Source: a bacterium (GTDB lineage Bacteria > Latescibacterota > Latescibacteria > Latescibacterales > Latescibacteraceae). From it: a stretch of DNA of 54,134 nucleotides. The position numbers and the translations under genes are program-made. Below are positions 7,832 to 16,347 of the stretch, in pieces. The stretch spans positions 1 to 54,134 of the forward strand of contig JAJFUH010000170.1 of NCBI GenBank assembly GCA_021372535.1, given 5' to 3'. The first letter of the stretch is position 1; every line of letters begins with the position of its first letter. Below the pieces are notes generated by a model. That model was not told where the DNA came from. It was given only the letters and a program-made list of their open reading frames with translations, and made no database searches.

Positions 7832-8803
7832 ATGAGACGGATTATATGTTTCAGAGTATTACCATTCCTTTTGCTCACGGTGTTTCTGATCGGAGCCGGT
7901 GTTACAGGCTGTGCAAAAGAGTCGAAAGAGAATAAAAAATTCGTTATCGGGTTTTCACAGGTGACTGTCAAGGAACCGTGGCGCGTGGTGTTCAACGAAA
8001 AACTCAAAAGCCATGCCGACGAGCTTGCCGACAGGGTCGAACTTATCATGCTCGATGCAGATGACAAGACCGAGAACCAGGTCGAGCATGTCAAGACCTT
8101 CATCTCGAAGCGTGTCGATGCCATTCTGATCTCGCCCAAAGAGGCGTCGGGGTGTTCACGGGTTATTCAGGAGGCGACCGAATCGGGTATCCCGGTCATT
8201 GTCCTCGACCGTGCGACCACCTACAAGAATTATGCCGCTTTTGTCGGCGGCGACAACATGGACATCGGGCGCGCCGCGGGAAAGTATGCGGTCGAGCTCC
8301 TCGGCGGTGCCGGGAAAGCGAAAGGCAAGGTTTACGAGATATGCGGCGGGCTGGCGTCGACACCCGCTCAGGAACGCCGTGACGGTTTCCACGAGATTGT
8401 CGGGAAAGAGGCGGGGATCGAGCTGATCGGCGGTCTGGACGGCGACTGGAAGCTCGACAGGGCGAAAGCGATCACTCAGGACGCCCTCCAGGTTCACAAG
8501 GACATCGATGTCATTTACGCGCATAACGACCCCATGGCATATGGAGCATACCAGGCCGCAAAAGAGCTCGGGATGGAAAAGAAAATTAAGTTCATCGGTA
8601 TCGATGCGCTTCCGAACGAAGGGTGCGTATGGGTGCGGGACGGTATCCTCACCGCGACGTTCCTGTATCCCACTCCCGGGGCTGCTGGTCTCGATATCGC
8701 GCTCGATATACTGGAAAAGAAGCGGCCCGTAAATCCGGGTGAGCGGATCACCCTGCCGACCGCGCAGATAACGCAGGAGAATGTGAATGAGTTTCTCAAG
8801 TGA
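7832..8803 (+). CDS. Sugar-binding lipoprotein of the ABC importer (periplasmic binding protein type 1)
   Basis: 323 residues. A lipoprotein signal (lipobox GVTGC, Cys27) tethers the receptor to the membrane. The mature part is a periplasmic-binding-protein fold of the ribose/galactose type: FVIGFSQVT start, VDAILISPKEASGC, GIPVIVLDRAT, FVGGDNMDIGRAAGKYAVELLGG, ERRDGF, DVIYAHNDPMAYGAYQAAKELG and FIGIDALPN. I start at 7832 because AAAGGA is 7 nt upstream and the lipoprotein signal begins there. An ATG at 7775 would add 19 residues with no signal character. It follows the permease by 100 nt and completes a three-gene importer. Confidence 0.94.
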   Translation: MRRIICFRVLPFLLLTVFLIGAGVTGCAKESKENKKFVIGFSQVTVKEPWRVVFNEKLKSHADELADRVELIMLDADDKTENQVEHVKTFISKRVDAILISPKEASGCSRVIQEATESGIPVIVLDRATTYKNYAAFVGGDNMDIGRAAGKYAVELLGGAGKAKGKVYEICGGLASTPAQERRDGFHEIVGKEAGIELIGGLDGDWKLDRAKAITQDALQVHKDIDVIYAHNDPMAYGAYQAAKELGMEKKIKFIGIDALPNEGCVWVRDGILTATFLYPTPGAAGLDIALDILEKKRPVNPGERITLPTAQITQENVNEFLK

Positions 8804-8837
8804 GGTGAAAATTTCTCATAGCAGGATGAGGTGTTCC

Positions 8838-10118
8838 ATGAAAAATCTTTTTCGTACGATGTTATATTGTATCGTTTGCGGATTTTCCCTTGCTGCTCTC
8901 TCATGGGGACAGGGCCTCCCGTCTGCGGCACCGGGAGATGTCGGATTTTCGCCCGAGCGTTTGAACCGTATCGCTCCTGTCATGCAGCAGTATGTCGATC
9001 AGAACAGGATTGCAGGATGCCTCGTTCTCGTTGCCCGTCACGGAAAGGTGGCTTATTTCAAAGAATTCGGCATGTCGGACAAAGAGGCGGGGAAACCGAT
9101 GAAATCCGATGCCATTTTCCGGATAGCCTCCATGTCCAAACCGGTTACGGCCACGGCGGTCATGATGCTGTACGAGGAGGGGCGTTTCCTCCTCAGCGAC
9201 CCGGTTTCAAAGTACATTCCCGAATTCAGGAATATGCAGGTTCTGGTCGCTGATTCCGGCGGCGGTTCCATGAAGCTCGTTCCTGCCACCCGCGAGATAA
9301 CGATACGGATGCTCCTGAATCATACGTCCGGCATAACATATGGTGGCGGAAAACTCAGTGATTATTATACCAAAGCCGGAATTTCGACCGGTCTGAGATC
9401 CGAGGACGGAACGATAGGCGACATGGTCAAAAAACTGGCGGGTCTTCCGCTCAACCATAATCCGGGTGACGAGTGGGCGTATGGATTGTCTCAGGATGTG
9501 CTCGGGTATTTCGTGGAGGTCGTTTCCGGCATGCCGTTCGACCGTTTTCTGGAAGAACGGATTTTCAAGCCCCTCGGCATGAAGGATACCTGTTTTTTCC
9601 CGCCGGAGGCAAAGCTGCCGCGGGTTGCCACGCTCTATATCAAGAATAAAGAGGGTGGTATCGACCGTCAGAAGCCCGAAGATGCCCGCGCACTGTATTA
9701 TGGCCCCCGTAAATATTTTTCCGGTGGCGGGGGATTGCATTCGACGGTATCCGATTATGCCCGGTTCGCCCAGATGCTTCTCAACGGCGGGGAGCTTGAC
9801 GGCGTCCGCCTGCTCAGCCGTAAGTCGGTCGAGCTCATGACCTCCGATTCCACCGGCGGAATCGATATTCTGGGTGATTCTCCCGATACCCGCGCGACTC
9901 ACGGCGACCGGTACGGGCTCGGACTTGGCATTCACCTCTCGCCGGCCGATATGGAATCTTCGGGAACGTTCGGATGGGGCGGCGCTTTCCATACGCTCTT
10001 CTGGGTCGATCCGAAGGAGGATTTGATCGGGATTTTCATGTCCCAGCTCGGCGGGGAGGGCGACAAGTCCCAGCACAGAAAACTCAATGTCCTCGTGTAT
10101 CAGGCGATTATCGATTGA
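8838..10118 (+). CDS. Exported serine hydrolase, beta-lactamase / class C (EstB-like) family
   Basis: 426 residues with a signal peptide (1-26, ending SWGQG). The S-x-x-K catalytic motif is SMSK (Ser98, Lys101) inside FRIASMSKPVTATA. The Tyr of the second motif is probably Tyr215 (EWAYGLSQD). The third block is FGWGGAFHT near residue 380. Members of this family act as esterases, D-amino-acid amidases or penicillin-binding-protein-like enzymes, and substrate cannot be assigned. GAGGTG lies just upstream of the ATG at 8838. Upstream in-frame starts (8787, 8826) would push the signal peptide inward. It follows the sugar importer and precedes a sugar esterase, so deacylation of a glycan or glycoside is a reasonable guess. 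Confidence 0.9.
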   Translation: MKNLFRTMLYCIVCGFSLAALSWGQGLPSAAPGDVGFSPERLNRIAPVMQQYVDQNRIAGCLVLVARHGKVAYFKEFGMSDKEAGKPMKSDAIFRIASMSKPVTATAVMMLYEEGRFLLSDPVSKYIPEFRNMQVLVADSGGGSMKLVPATREITIRMLLNHTSGITYGGGKLSDYYTKAGISTGLRSEDGTIGDMVKKLAGLPLNHNPGDEWAYGLSQDVLGYFVEVVSGMPFDRFLEERIFKPLGMKDTCFFPPEAKLPRVATLYIKNKEGGIDRQKPEDARALYYGPRKYFSGGGGLHSTVSDYARFAQMLLNGGELDGVRLLSRKSVELMTSDSTGGIDILGDSPDTRATHGDRYGLGLGIHLSPADMESSGTFGWGGAFHTLFWVDPKEDLIGIFMSQLGGEGDKSQHRKLNVLVYQAIID

Positions 10119-10180
10119 TGTATTAAGGAGCACAGGGAGAGCTTTCACGGATAAATCACTTTAACTGTAAAGGATGACGT

Positions 10181-11332
10181 ATGCGTTTGTTACGGATTAC
10201 CTTACCGTTTACGATTGTATCGTTGTTTATCGTGGTGTTCGCAGGTGTCTGCAATGCTGCCGAACCGCTCGCGCCGTCGCTTGCCCGGAGCGAACCCGGT
10301 GATTCGACATTGTGGTATGATATCCGTAATCTCGATGTCGAGGGACGCGGCTGGACAGACACCAAAGCGTTCTACGACCGTCTGCCGTCGAAAGCGGAGG
10401 GTGTCGTGCGCGAACCTGTCTGGAACCTGAGCCGTCACTCCGCGGGAATATGTGTGCGGTTCATTACCGATGCGAAATCGATTTCGGCGCGGTGGACGCT
10501 TACCTCCGAGAGCCTGGCCATGCCTCATATGCCGGCAACGGGAGTGAGCGGACTCGACCTGTATGTACGGATGGAATACGGGCAGTGGCGCTGGCTTGCA
10601 AACGGCCGCCCGACCGAGTATCCGACCAACACCGCGCAGCTTGCGGCGAATCTGCCGCCCGGAAAGCGCGAATACATGCTTTATCTCCCGCTCTACAATG
10701 GTGTCTCGGCGGTCGAGATCGGTATTCCGAAAGATGCCGGTCTTGCCAAAGCCGATTCCCGCGGCCCCGGAAGGGACAAACCGATTGTGTTCTACGGAAC
10801 CTCGATCACGCAGGGTGGGTGTGCTTCACGGCCCGGGATGGTGCATACCGCGATTTTGGGGCGATGGCTCAATTATCCCGTCATCAATCTGGGTTTCTCC
10901 GGAAACGGAAGAATGGAGCCGGAAATGGCGGACCTGTTCGCCGAGCTCGATCCGTCCGTCTATGTGCTCGACTGCCTGCCGAACATGGTGGCTGATGAAA
11001 TAACAGAACGCGTGGAGCCGTTTGTCCGCACTCTGCGGAAGACGCATCCCGACACGCCCATTCTGTTCGTGGAAGACCGGACATACCCGAATTCGTTTCT
11101 CGTGGAATCGAACAAAAAACGTAACACGGAGAATCGCGCCGCATATCAAAAGGCATTTGCCCGTCTCGTGGCATCGGGAGTCAGGAACCTGTACTATCTG
11201 CCGGGCGAACAACTTCTCAGCGAGGACGGTGAAGACACGGTGGACGGTTCCCATCCGACCGATCTCGGTTTCATGCATCAGGCAGAGGCTCTCTACAAAG
11301 CGCTCGCGCCGATTCTGGAGGTTGACCGGTGA
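10181..11332 (+). CDS. Exported SGNH/GDSL esterase with GxDLY N-terminal domain
   Basis: 383 residues with signal peptide 1-27. Residues about 45-195 form the beta-sandwich N-terminal domain, including the GxDLY signature (Gly124-Leu-Asp-Leu-Tyr128). Residues about 200-380 form an SGNH hydrolase domain: nucleophile Ser208 in FYGTSITQGG, block III Asn242 in GFSGNG, and the Asp355/His358 pair in DGSHPTD. SGNH enzymes of this kind commonly remove acetyl groups from polysaccharides. AAAGGA sits 6 nt before the ATG. The stop overlaps the start of the next gene (TGATG), so it is coupled to the DUF5703 glycosidase. The two enzymes probably act on the same exported substrate. Confidence 0.93.
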   Translation: MRLLRITLPFTIVSLFIVVFAGVCNAAEPLAPSLARSEPGDSTLWYDIRNLDVEGRGWTDTKAFYDRLPSKAEGVVREPVWNLSRHSAGICVRFITDAKSISARWTLTSESLAMPHMPATGVSGLDLYVRMEYGQWRWLANGRPTEYPTNTAQLAANLPPGKREYMLYLPLYNGVSAVEIGIPKDAGLAKADSRGPGRDKPIVFYGTSITQGGCASRPGMVHTAILGRWLNYPVINLGFSGNGRMEPEMADLFAELDPSVYVLDCLPNMVADEITERVEPFVRTLRKTHPDTPILFVEDRTYPNSFLVESNKKRNTENRAAYQKAFARLVASGVRNLYYLPGEQLLSEDGEDTVDGSHPTDLGFMHQAEALYKALAPILEVDR

Positions 11333-13650
11333 TGTTATCCTTTAATAAACAACGACATGGCGGAAAAAGCGGATTTATAAATACCAGAAATACGTTCGTT
11401 ACTTACGGATTACCGCTGGTGTGCCTGTTATTGCTTTCGTGTACGGAGAAAAAGCCTCCTGAGGAAAGCGGAACCGATCCGCTTGTCCCGTACAACGTTG
11501 TCTGGAAAACACCGAGCCTTGATTCTTCCGGTTCCATGCCGATCGGTAACGGCGATATAGGCCTGAACGTATGGGTCGAGGGGGACGGCGATCTCCTTTT
11601 TTACATCGGCAAAACCGATTCATGGAGCGAAAACTGCCGTCTTCTCAAGCTCGGACGGGTGCGGGTGAATCTTACGCCGAATCCCTTTGTGAAGGGCAAT
11701 CCGTTCTGCCAGACTCTCCGTCTCCGCACCGGGGAAATCGAGATTACCGCCGGTCCCGACGATTCCGCTGTGAAGCTCCGTGTATGGGTCGATGCGCATA
11801 ATCCTGTTATCCGTGTCGAAGCCGAGGGAAAGAAGAAATTCGATGTTCGTGTGCAGTTAGAGTGCTGGCGTAAAGAACGCCGTCAGCTTACGGGGGATGA
11901 GCTTTTTTCCGCGTATGGTATTACGGGCGGTCCGCAGCCGGTATTTGTCGAGCCTGACAGTATTATGGACGGTTTGAGCGACCGGATTGTCTGGTATCAC
12001 CGCAACGAACGCTCATGCTATGAGGAGACGCTCGGTCTTCAGCACCTCGGCGACCTTGTCGAACGGTATCCCGATCCCCTGCTGAACCGCACGTTCGGCG
12101 GATGTATGAAAGGGAAGGGACTGACCCCTGTCAATGATACGACACTGTCGTCATCGAAGCCCCGTAAACGCTTCACATGTACGATCTATACCCTGACGGC
12201 ACAGACGGGGACTATCGGCGAGTGGCTCGACAGACTGAACCGGGCTGTCGCGGAAACCGACCGGAAAGACCTCGAAAAAACCCGCTCCTCGCACCGTGCA
12301 TGGTGGAATGATTTCTGGAACAGAAGCTGGATTTATGCGAGCGGCTCTCCGGATGCAAAAACGGTCTCGCAGGGATATGTGCTTCAGAACTGGATAAATG
12401 CGTGCGGCGGTCGCGGTGATTACCCGATCAAATTCAACGGTTCGATCTTCACGGTGGATGCGGCGATCAAAGACCGGCGATTCGACGCCGACTACCGGTC
12501 GTGGGGAGGATCGTACTGGTTTCAGAATACCCGTCTGCCATACTGGTCGATGCCTGCCGCGGGTAATTTCGATCTGATGGAGCCGCTGTTCAGAATGTAT
12601 CTCGATACGCTCCCCATGGCGCGGGAACGGACAAAGGCGTATTACGGTCATGATGGCGCATATTTCCCCGAAACCATGTATTTCTGGGGAACGTACAACA
12701 ATGACAATTATGGATGGGAACGCACGGATGAACCGCCCGGGATGACGGTCAACCGGTATATCCGCTATGAATGGCAGGGCGGAATCGAGCTGAGCGCCAT
12801 GATGCTCGATTATTACGTCATGACGCAAGATGAAAGGTTCCTGAAGGATACTCTTGTTCCGTTTGCCAATGAGATTCTTACCTTTTACGACAAGCACTAT
12901 CCCCGTGACGGAAACGGGCGAATACGTTTCGAGCCTGCGCAGGCCCTCGAAACCTACTGGGATTCGGTGAATCCCATGCCGGAGATTGCGGGATTGCAGT
13001 GTGTGCTGAACAGGCTTCTGGAACTGCCCGAAAGTTGTACGGCCGAATCGCAGCGTACGCTATGGCGGCGTATCCGTGACGAGCTCCCACCAATTCCGAC
13101 CGCAGAAGCCGACGGACAGACGGTACTGTCTCCGGCGCAGATCATGGGACCGAAGAACAATCGGGAGAATCCCGAATTGTACGCTGTTTTCCCCTACGGA
13201 CTTTACAGCGTGGGCAAAAAAGACATCGATGTCGCGCTGCGGACATTCGAACGCCGGGTTCACAAGAGCACCGGCGGCTGGCAGCAGGATGCGATACAGG
13301 CTGCGATGCTTGGTTTGACCGGAGAGGCTGTGCGTATGGTGACCGCGAATTTCAGAGCAAAAAACGAAGGAAGCCGGTTTCCCGCCTTCTGGGGGCCGAA
13401 TTTCGACTGGCTGCCCGACCAGACTCACGGCTGTGTGGCAATGACCGCCCTCCAGCGTATGCTGATGCAGACCGATGGCCGCGTTATCCGACTTTTTCCC
13501 GCATGGCCCCGAACGTGGGATGTGAATTTCAGGCTTTTTGCTCCTTTCAGGACGATTGTCGAAGGAGAAGTCCGGAACGGCTCGCTCGTACGGCTGGATG
13601 TTCAGCCTGAAGCACGCCGCGCGGATGTGGAGATAATGGAAATGAAATAA
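11332..13650 (+). CDS. DUF5703-domain lipoprotein, putative GH95-like glycoside hydrolase
   Basis: 772 residues. A lipoprotein signal ends at Cys37 (LLLLSC). Residues about 55-300 carry the DUF5703-type N-terminal domain (SMPIGNGDIGLNVWVEG, YIGKTDSWSE, LLKLGRVRVNL). Residues about 340-700 form a six-hairpin (alpha/alpha)6-type domain (WGGSYWFQNTRLPYW, YFPETMYFWGTYNN, ALETYWDSVN), with a beta tail (VIRLFPAWP, GSLVRLDVQPE). This layout is that of GH95/GH65-clan relatives. GH95 enzymes cleave alpha-L-fucosides and alpha-L-galactosides, but the substrate here is not shown. The ATG at 11332 overlaps the previous stop. A GTG at 11329 is an alternative. The lipid anchor suggests action at the cell surface or in the periplasm. 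Confidence 0.88.
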   Translation: MLSFNKQRHGGKSGFINTRNTFVTYGLPLVCLLLLSCTEKKPPEESGTDPLVPYNVVWKTPSLDSSGSMPIGNGDIGLNVWVEGDGDLLFYIGKTDSWSENCRLLKLGRVRVNLTPNPFVKGNPFCQTLRLRTGEIEITAGPDDSAVKLRVWVDAHNPVIRVEAEGKKKFDVRVQLECWRKERRQLTGDELFSAYGITGGPQPVFVEPDSIMDGLSDRIVWYHRNERSCYEETLGLQHLGDLVERYPDPLLNRTFGGCMKGKGLTPVNDTTLSSSKPRKRFTCTIYTLTAQTGTIGEWLDRLNRAVAETDRKDLEKTRSSHRAWWNDFWNRSWIYASGSPDAKTVSQGYVLQNWINACGGRGDYPIKFNGSIFTVDAAIKDRRFDADYRSWGGSYWFQNTRLPYWSMPAAGNFDLMEPLFRMYLDTLPMARERTKAYYGHDGAYFPETMYFWGTYNNDNYGWERTDEPPGMTVNRYIRYEWQGGIELSAMMLDYYVMTQDERFLKDTLVPFANEILTFYDKHYPRDGNGRIRFEPAQALETYWDSVNPMPEIAGLQCVLNRLLELPESCTAESQRTLWRRIRDELPPIPTAEADGQTVLSPAQIMGPKNNRENPELYAVFPYGLYSVGKKDIDVALRTFERRVHKSTGGWQQDAIQAAMLGLTGEAVRMVTANFRAKNEGSRFPAFWGPNFDWLPDQTHGCVAMTALQRMLMQTDGRVIRLFPAWPRTWDVNFRLFAPFRTIVEGEVRNGSLVRLDVQPEARRADVEIMEMK

Positions 13651-13703
13651 CAGCAAAGAAAACGGATGGATATATTGAAACATTATTAACCAAGGAGTAT
13701 GCA

Positions 13704-15062
13704 GTGATCTTAATGAAATCGGCCAGGTTCCGCCATATCGCGGCATTCGTGTTTTCCGTTGCCATGCTGTTTACCGGGAATGTGTCATTTGCCCAGGAGC
13801 GCGCTTCCATGAGCGATGAAGTTCTCCGGAATATAGCGCATGAACACTGGCAGGCATGGAGGCTGAACCGCTGGTCTTTTCCCATCGGGGCGTGGTCGTA
13901 CTTTCAGCGATTCGAAGGTACCCCGGAGGAATACGAAACGTACCGGGCGGCAAACATGACTGTTGTCATGGTGCCTTCCGGCCAATATGAAAACGCCGTA
14001 TCCAACGGTCTTGAGGCGGTTCTCGGCGCTTTTGAACCGCTTCATGAGGACAATACGCTGCTGCGGACAACCGTCAGGTTTCCACGACCGCACGATATGC
14101 GGGTGACAGCATACATGCTGAAGGACGAACCGCTTGTCGAGGATTTTCCCGCTATCGGCAAAACGGTCAGATTTATTTACGCGAACGATATTCGTAACGC
14201 TATCCCGATTATCGATTTCCGGCCGAACTGGTCTGTCCCGTATGAACGATTCGGCATGAGTTACGAAACCTATCTTCAGCGGTTTATCGACGAGGTTCAT
14301 CCCTGTGTGCTCCTCACCTGTAACTACCCGTTAATGCGGGACGGCAGCACACGCGCCGGGTACTACGACAACCTCGAACTGTTCAGGAGCAAGGCGCTCG
14401 AATACGGCATCGGACTCATGGGATTTGTGCTCGTTACTCCCCATACGCTTCCGGACAATCCTCAGATCGATTACCGTAAGCCGAGCGAATCCGATCTCCG
14501 CTGGATGGTATACAGCAATCTCGCGTACGGCGCGCAGGGGATATGGTACTACAACTGGCGCATCGATGATAACCGCTATGGTGAAAGCCTCATCGACGGA
14601 AAGACCGGACGCCCGACCGTTCTGTATCCGGTGGTGGCCGGTATCAATCAGGAGATTCAGGCGCTCGGGAAAGTGCTTTTAAAACTCCGATCAACGGGCG
14701 TTTATCATACCGGCGATGTAATTCCATCGGGAACAAGACGTTATATGGAGAGATGTCTTGCTCCGATCAGCGGGTGGAGCGGAAACGACTTTCTCATCGG
14801 TGAGTTCGAAAATCAGGACGATCCACGCGATGCTGCAGCCTACCTCATGATTGTCAACAAGCGCCACGAGATCGGAACTGCTGCGGCTGATCTCCGTTCA
14901 ACCGCTTCATTCACCGTAAACCCGGAGTATGGAGATGTTTTCTGTTATAACAGCGAATCCGGGAATTTTGTTACGTTAAACGGAGTGAATCGTAATTATA
15001 AACTGGAATTGAACGGCGGACAGGGTGTCCTGCTCCGGTTCGACCGTGAAGGGAAGCAGTAA
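13704..15062 (+). CDS. Exported TIM-barrel-like protein, putative glycosidase-related
   Basis: 452 residues. The start is GTG at 13704, supported by AAGGAG six bases upstream. An ATG at 13713 has poorer spacing. A signal peptide covers about residues 1-32 (ending VSFAQ). Residues about 50-360 have the alternating strand/helix character of a (beta/alpha)8 barrel, with acidic residues at strand ends (YMLKDEP near 138; LRWMVYSNLAYGAQGIWYYNWR near 265-285). The last 90 residues look like a beta-sandwich (AAYLMIVNKRHE, FSLT-like strands). This resembles barrel domains of GH42-like or DUF4434-like proteins, but no exact family is recognised. The gene lies 53 nt after the DUF5703 glycosidase and belongs to the same carbohydrate cluster by position. 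Confidence 0.75.
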   Translation: MILMKSARFRHIAAFVFSVAMLFTGNVSFAQERASMSDEVLRNIAHEHWQAWRLNRWSFPIGAWSYFQRFEGTPEEYETYRAANMTVVMVPSGQYENAVSNGLEAVLGAFEPLHEDNTLLRTTVRFPRPHDMRVTAYMLKDEPLVEDFPAIGKTVRFIYANDIRNAIPIIDFRPNWSVPYERFGMSYETYLQRFIDEVHPCVLLTCNYPLMRDGSTRAGYYDNLELFRSKALEYGIGLMGFVLVTPHTLPDNPQIDYRKPSESDLRWMVYSNLAYGAQGIWYYNWRIDDNRYGESLIDGKTGRPTVLYPVVAGINQEIQALGKVLLKLRSTGVYHTGDVIPSGTRRYMERCLAPISGWSGNDFLIGEFENQDDPRDAAAYLMIVNKRHEIGTAAADLRSTASFTVNPEYGDVFCYNSESGNFVTLNGVNRNYKLELNGGQGVLLRFDREGKQ

Positions 15063-15141
15063 TCGGAACTGATGTTATATATAAATCATCGAATTTCCAA
15101 TATCCGATCGTTCAACGGACATGAATACGGGAAAAAATATT

Positions 15142-15173
15142 ACCTCGGAGACACGGAGGACACGGAGAAAAAC
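15142..15173. repeat. Short interspersed repeat, family A (ACACGGAG-type)
   Basis: Near-tandem units with the core ACACGGAGGACACGGAG lie in the 208-nt gap between the TIM-barrel gene and the dehydrogenase gene. The unit length and pattern match the ACACAAAG-type segment at 4611-4640. Confidence 0.5.
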
Positions 15174-15270
15174 CATAAAATCTGTATAAACCGCTCATAA
15201 TCAACATAGATTGTGGCTGACAGGCTGTATATGAAAAAAATGTATTTATACCTGGAATAGAGAGGATTGA

Positions 15271-16275
15271 ATGGGTAATACGGTTACGGTAGCGGTCACA
15301 CAACTAGAATATGAAAAAGGGAAAGCCGTATTTGAACGCGCGGCAGAGAGGGGTATGATCTGTATCGCCGTTCCGCCCGGTGAAGCGGAATTAGCGGCTG
15401 CGATCCGTACGCACGGCGCCGGGCATGTTATTCTCGGTGTAGAACGATATTCCGGCGTACTGTATGACGCCATTCCCGCCGGGGGCGTGCTCGCGCGCTA
15501 CGGTGTCGGGTATGACGGGATCGATCTCTCCCGTGCCACGGGGAAAGGGCTGTTCTGTACGAGCACACCCGGTGTCCTCGATGATTCGGTTGCTGAATAT
15601 GCGATGACATTGATGCTTGCCGCGGCTCGTAATGTGGTCGAACTGAACGAGAGCACCCGCAGGGGAGCATGGGAATTGAGGATGAGCACGGAAATTCGAG
15701 GGAAGAGGCTTGCGGTAATCGGCTGCGGACCGATAGGGTGCAGGGTATCGCGGATCGCTTCGTTCGGGTTTGGTATGAGGGTTACCGGCGCGGAAATCCG
15801 TGATGTCGACCGTGATAAAATGCGGCACGAGCATGGTCTCGAATCCATCGTACGAGATTTCGGTGATGCTGTTGCCGACGCCGATTTCGTGTCCCTCCAT
15901 ATACCGGGTATTCCGGCAACCCGACGGTTTATTAACGGAAGCCGTCTCTCGCTCATGCCCCGGAAGGCATGGCTCATCAATACCGCTCGGGGCTCGGTGG
16001 TCGATGAAGCCGCGCTCTATGATGCACTGGCATCGAATGCCATCAGTGGTGCCGCGCTCGATGTGTTCAATCATGAACCCTATGTTCCGGTTGAGAATGG
16101 CGGGGATTTACGTACGCTTCCCAATGCCATCATGACTCCTCACATGAGCGCCAGCACTCATGAGGCTTGCGATCGTGTAGCGGAGCGGGCGCTTTTTAAC
16201 ATCGCATGCGCCGAACGCAGGGACTATGAACACATGGACCTGCTGAATCCGGAAATACTGCGCTCAAGAGAATAA
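15271..16275 (+). CDS. D-isomer-specific 2-hydroxyacid dehydrogenase
   Basis: 334-residue cytoplasmic NAD-dependent oxidoreductase of the D-2-hydroxyacid dehydrogenase family. The Rossmann motif GCGPIG is at 151-156. The three catalytic residues are present: Arg240 (INTARGSVVDE), Glu269 (DVFNHEP) and His291 (MTPHMSAS). Family members include phosphoglycerate, glyoxylate and hydroxypyruvate dehydrogenases, and the substrate is not evident. It interconverts a 2-oxoacid and a D-2-hydroxyacid. GAGAGGA lies upstream of the ATG. Its place between the glycosidase genes and a sodium:solute symporter suggests a role in catabolising the sugar acid or organic acid imported by this cluster. Confidence 0.94.
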   Translation: MGNTVTVAVTQLEYEKGKAVFERAAERGMICIAVPPGEAELAAAIRTHGAGHVILGVERYSGVLYDAIPAGGVLARYGVGYDGIDLSRATGKGLFCTSTPGVLDDSVAEYAMTLMLAAARNVVELNESTRRGAWELRMSTEIRGKRLAVIGCGPIGCRVSRIASFGFGMRVTGAEIRDVDRDKMRHEHGLESIVRDFGDAVADADFVSLHIPGIPATRRFINGSRLSLMPRKAWLINTARGSVVDEAALYDALASNAISGAALDVFNHEPYVPVENGGDLRTLPNAIMTPHMSASTHEACDRVAERALFNIACAERRDYEHMDLLNPEILRSRE

Positions 16276-16347
16276 TAAAACGGTTACAAGTCTCTCATTG
16301 ATACATCCATATTCTCCCGATAGCATGACATCAGATATCAGGGGCTT

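Noticed and set aside
9207-10148. Minus-strand open frame of about 313 codons opposite the serine hydrolase gene
   Set aside because: It lies antisense to a gene with clear catalytic motifs and a signal peptide, and its translation shows no recognisable domain. It is a shadow of codon bias.
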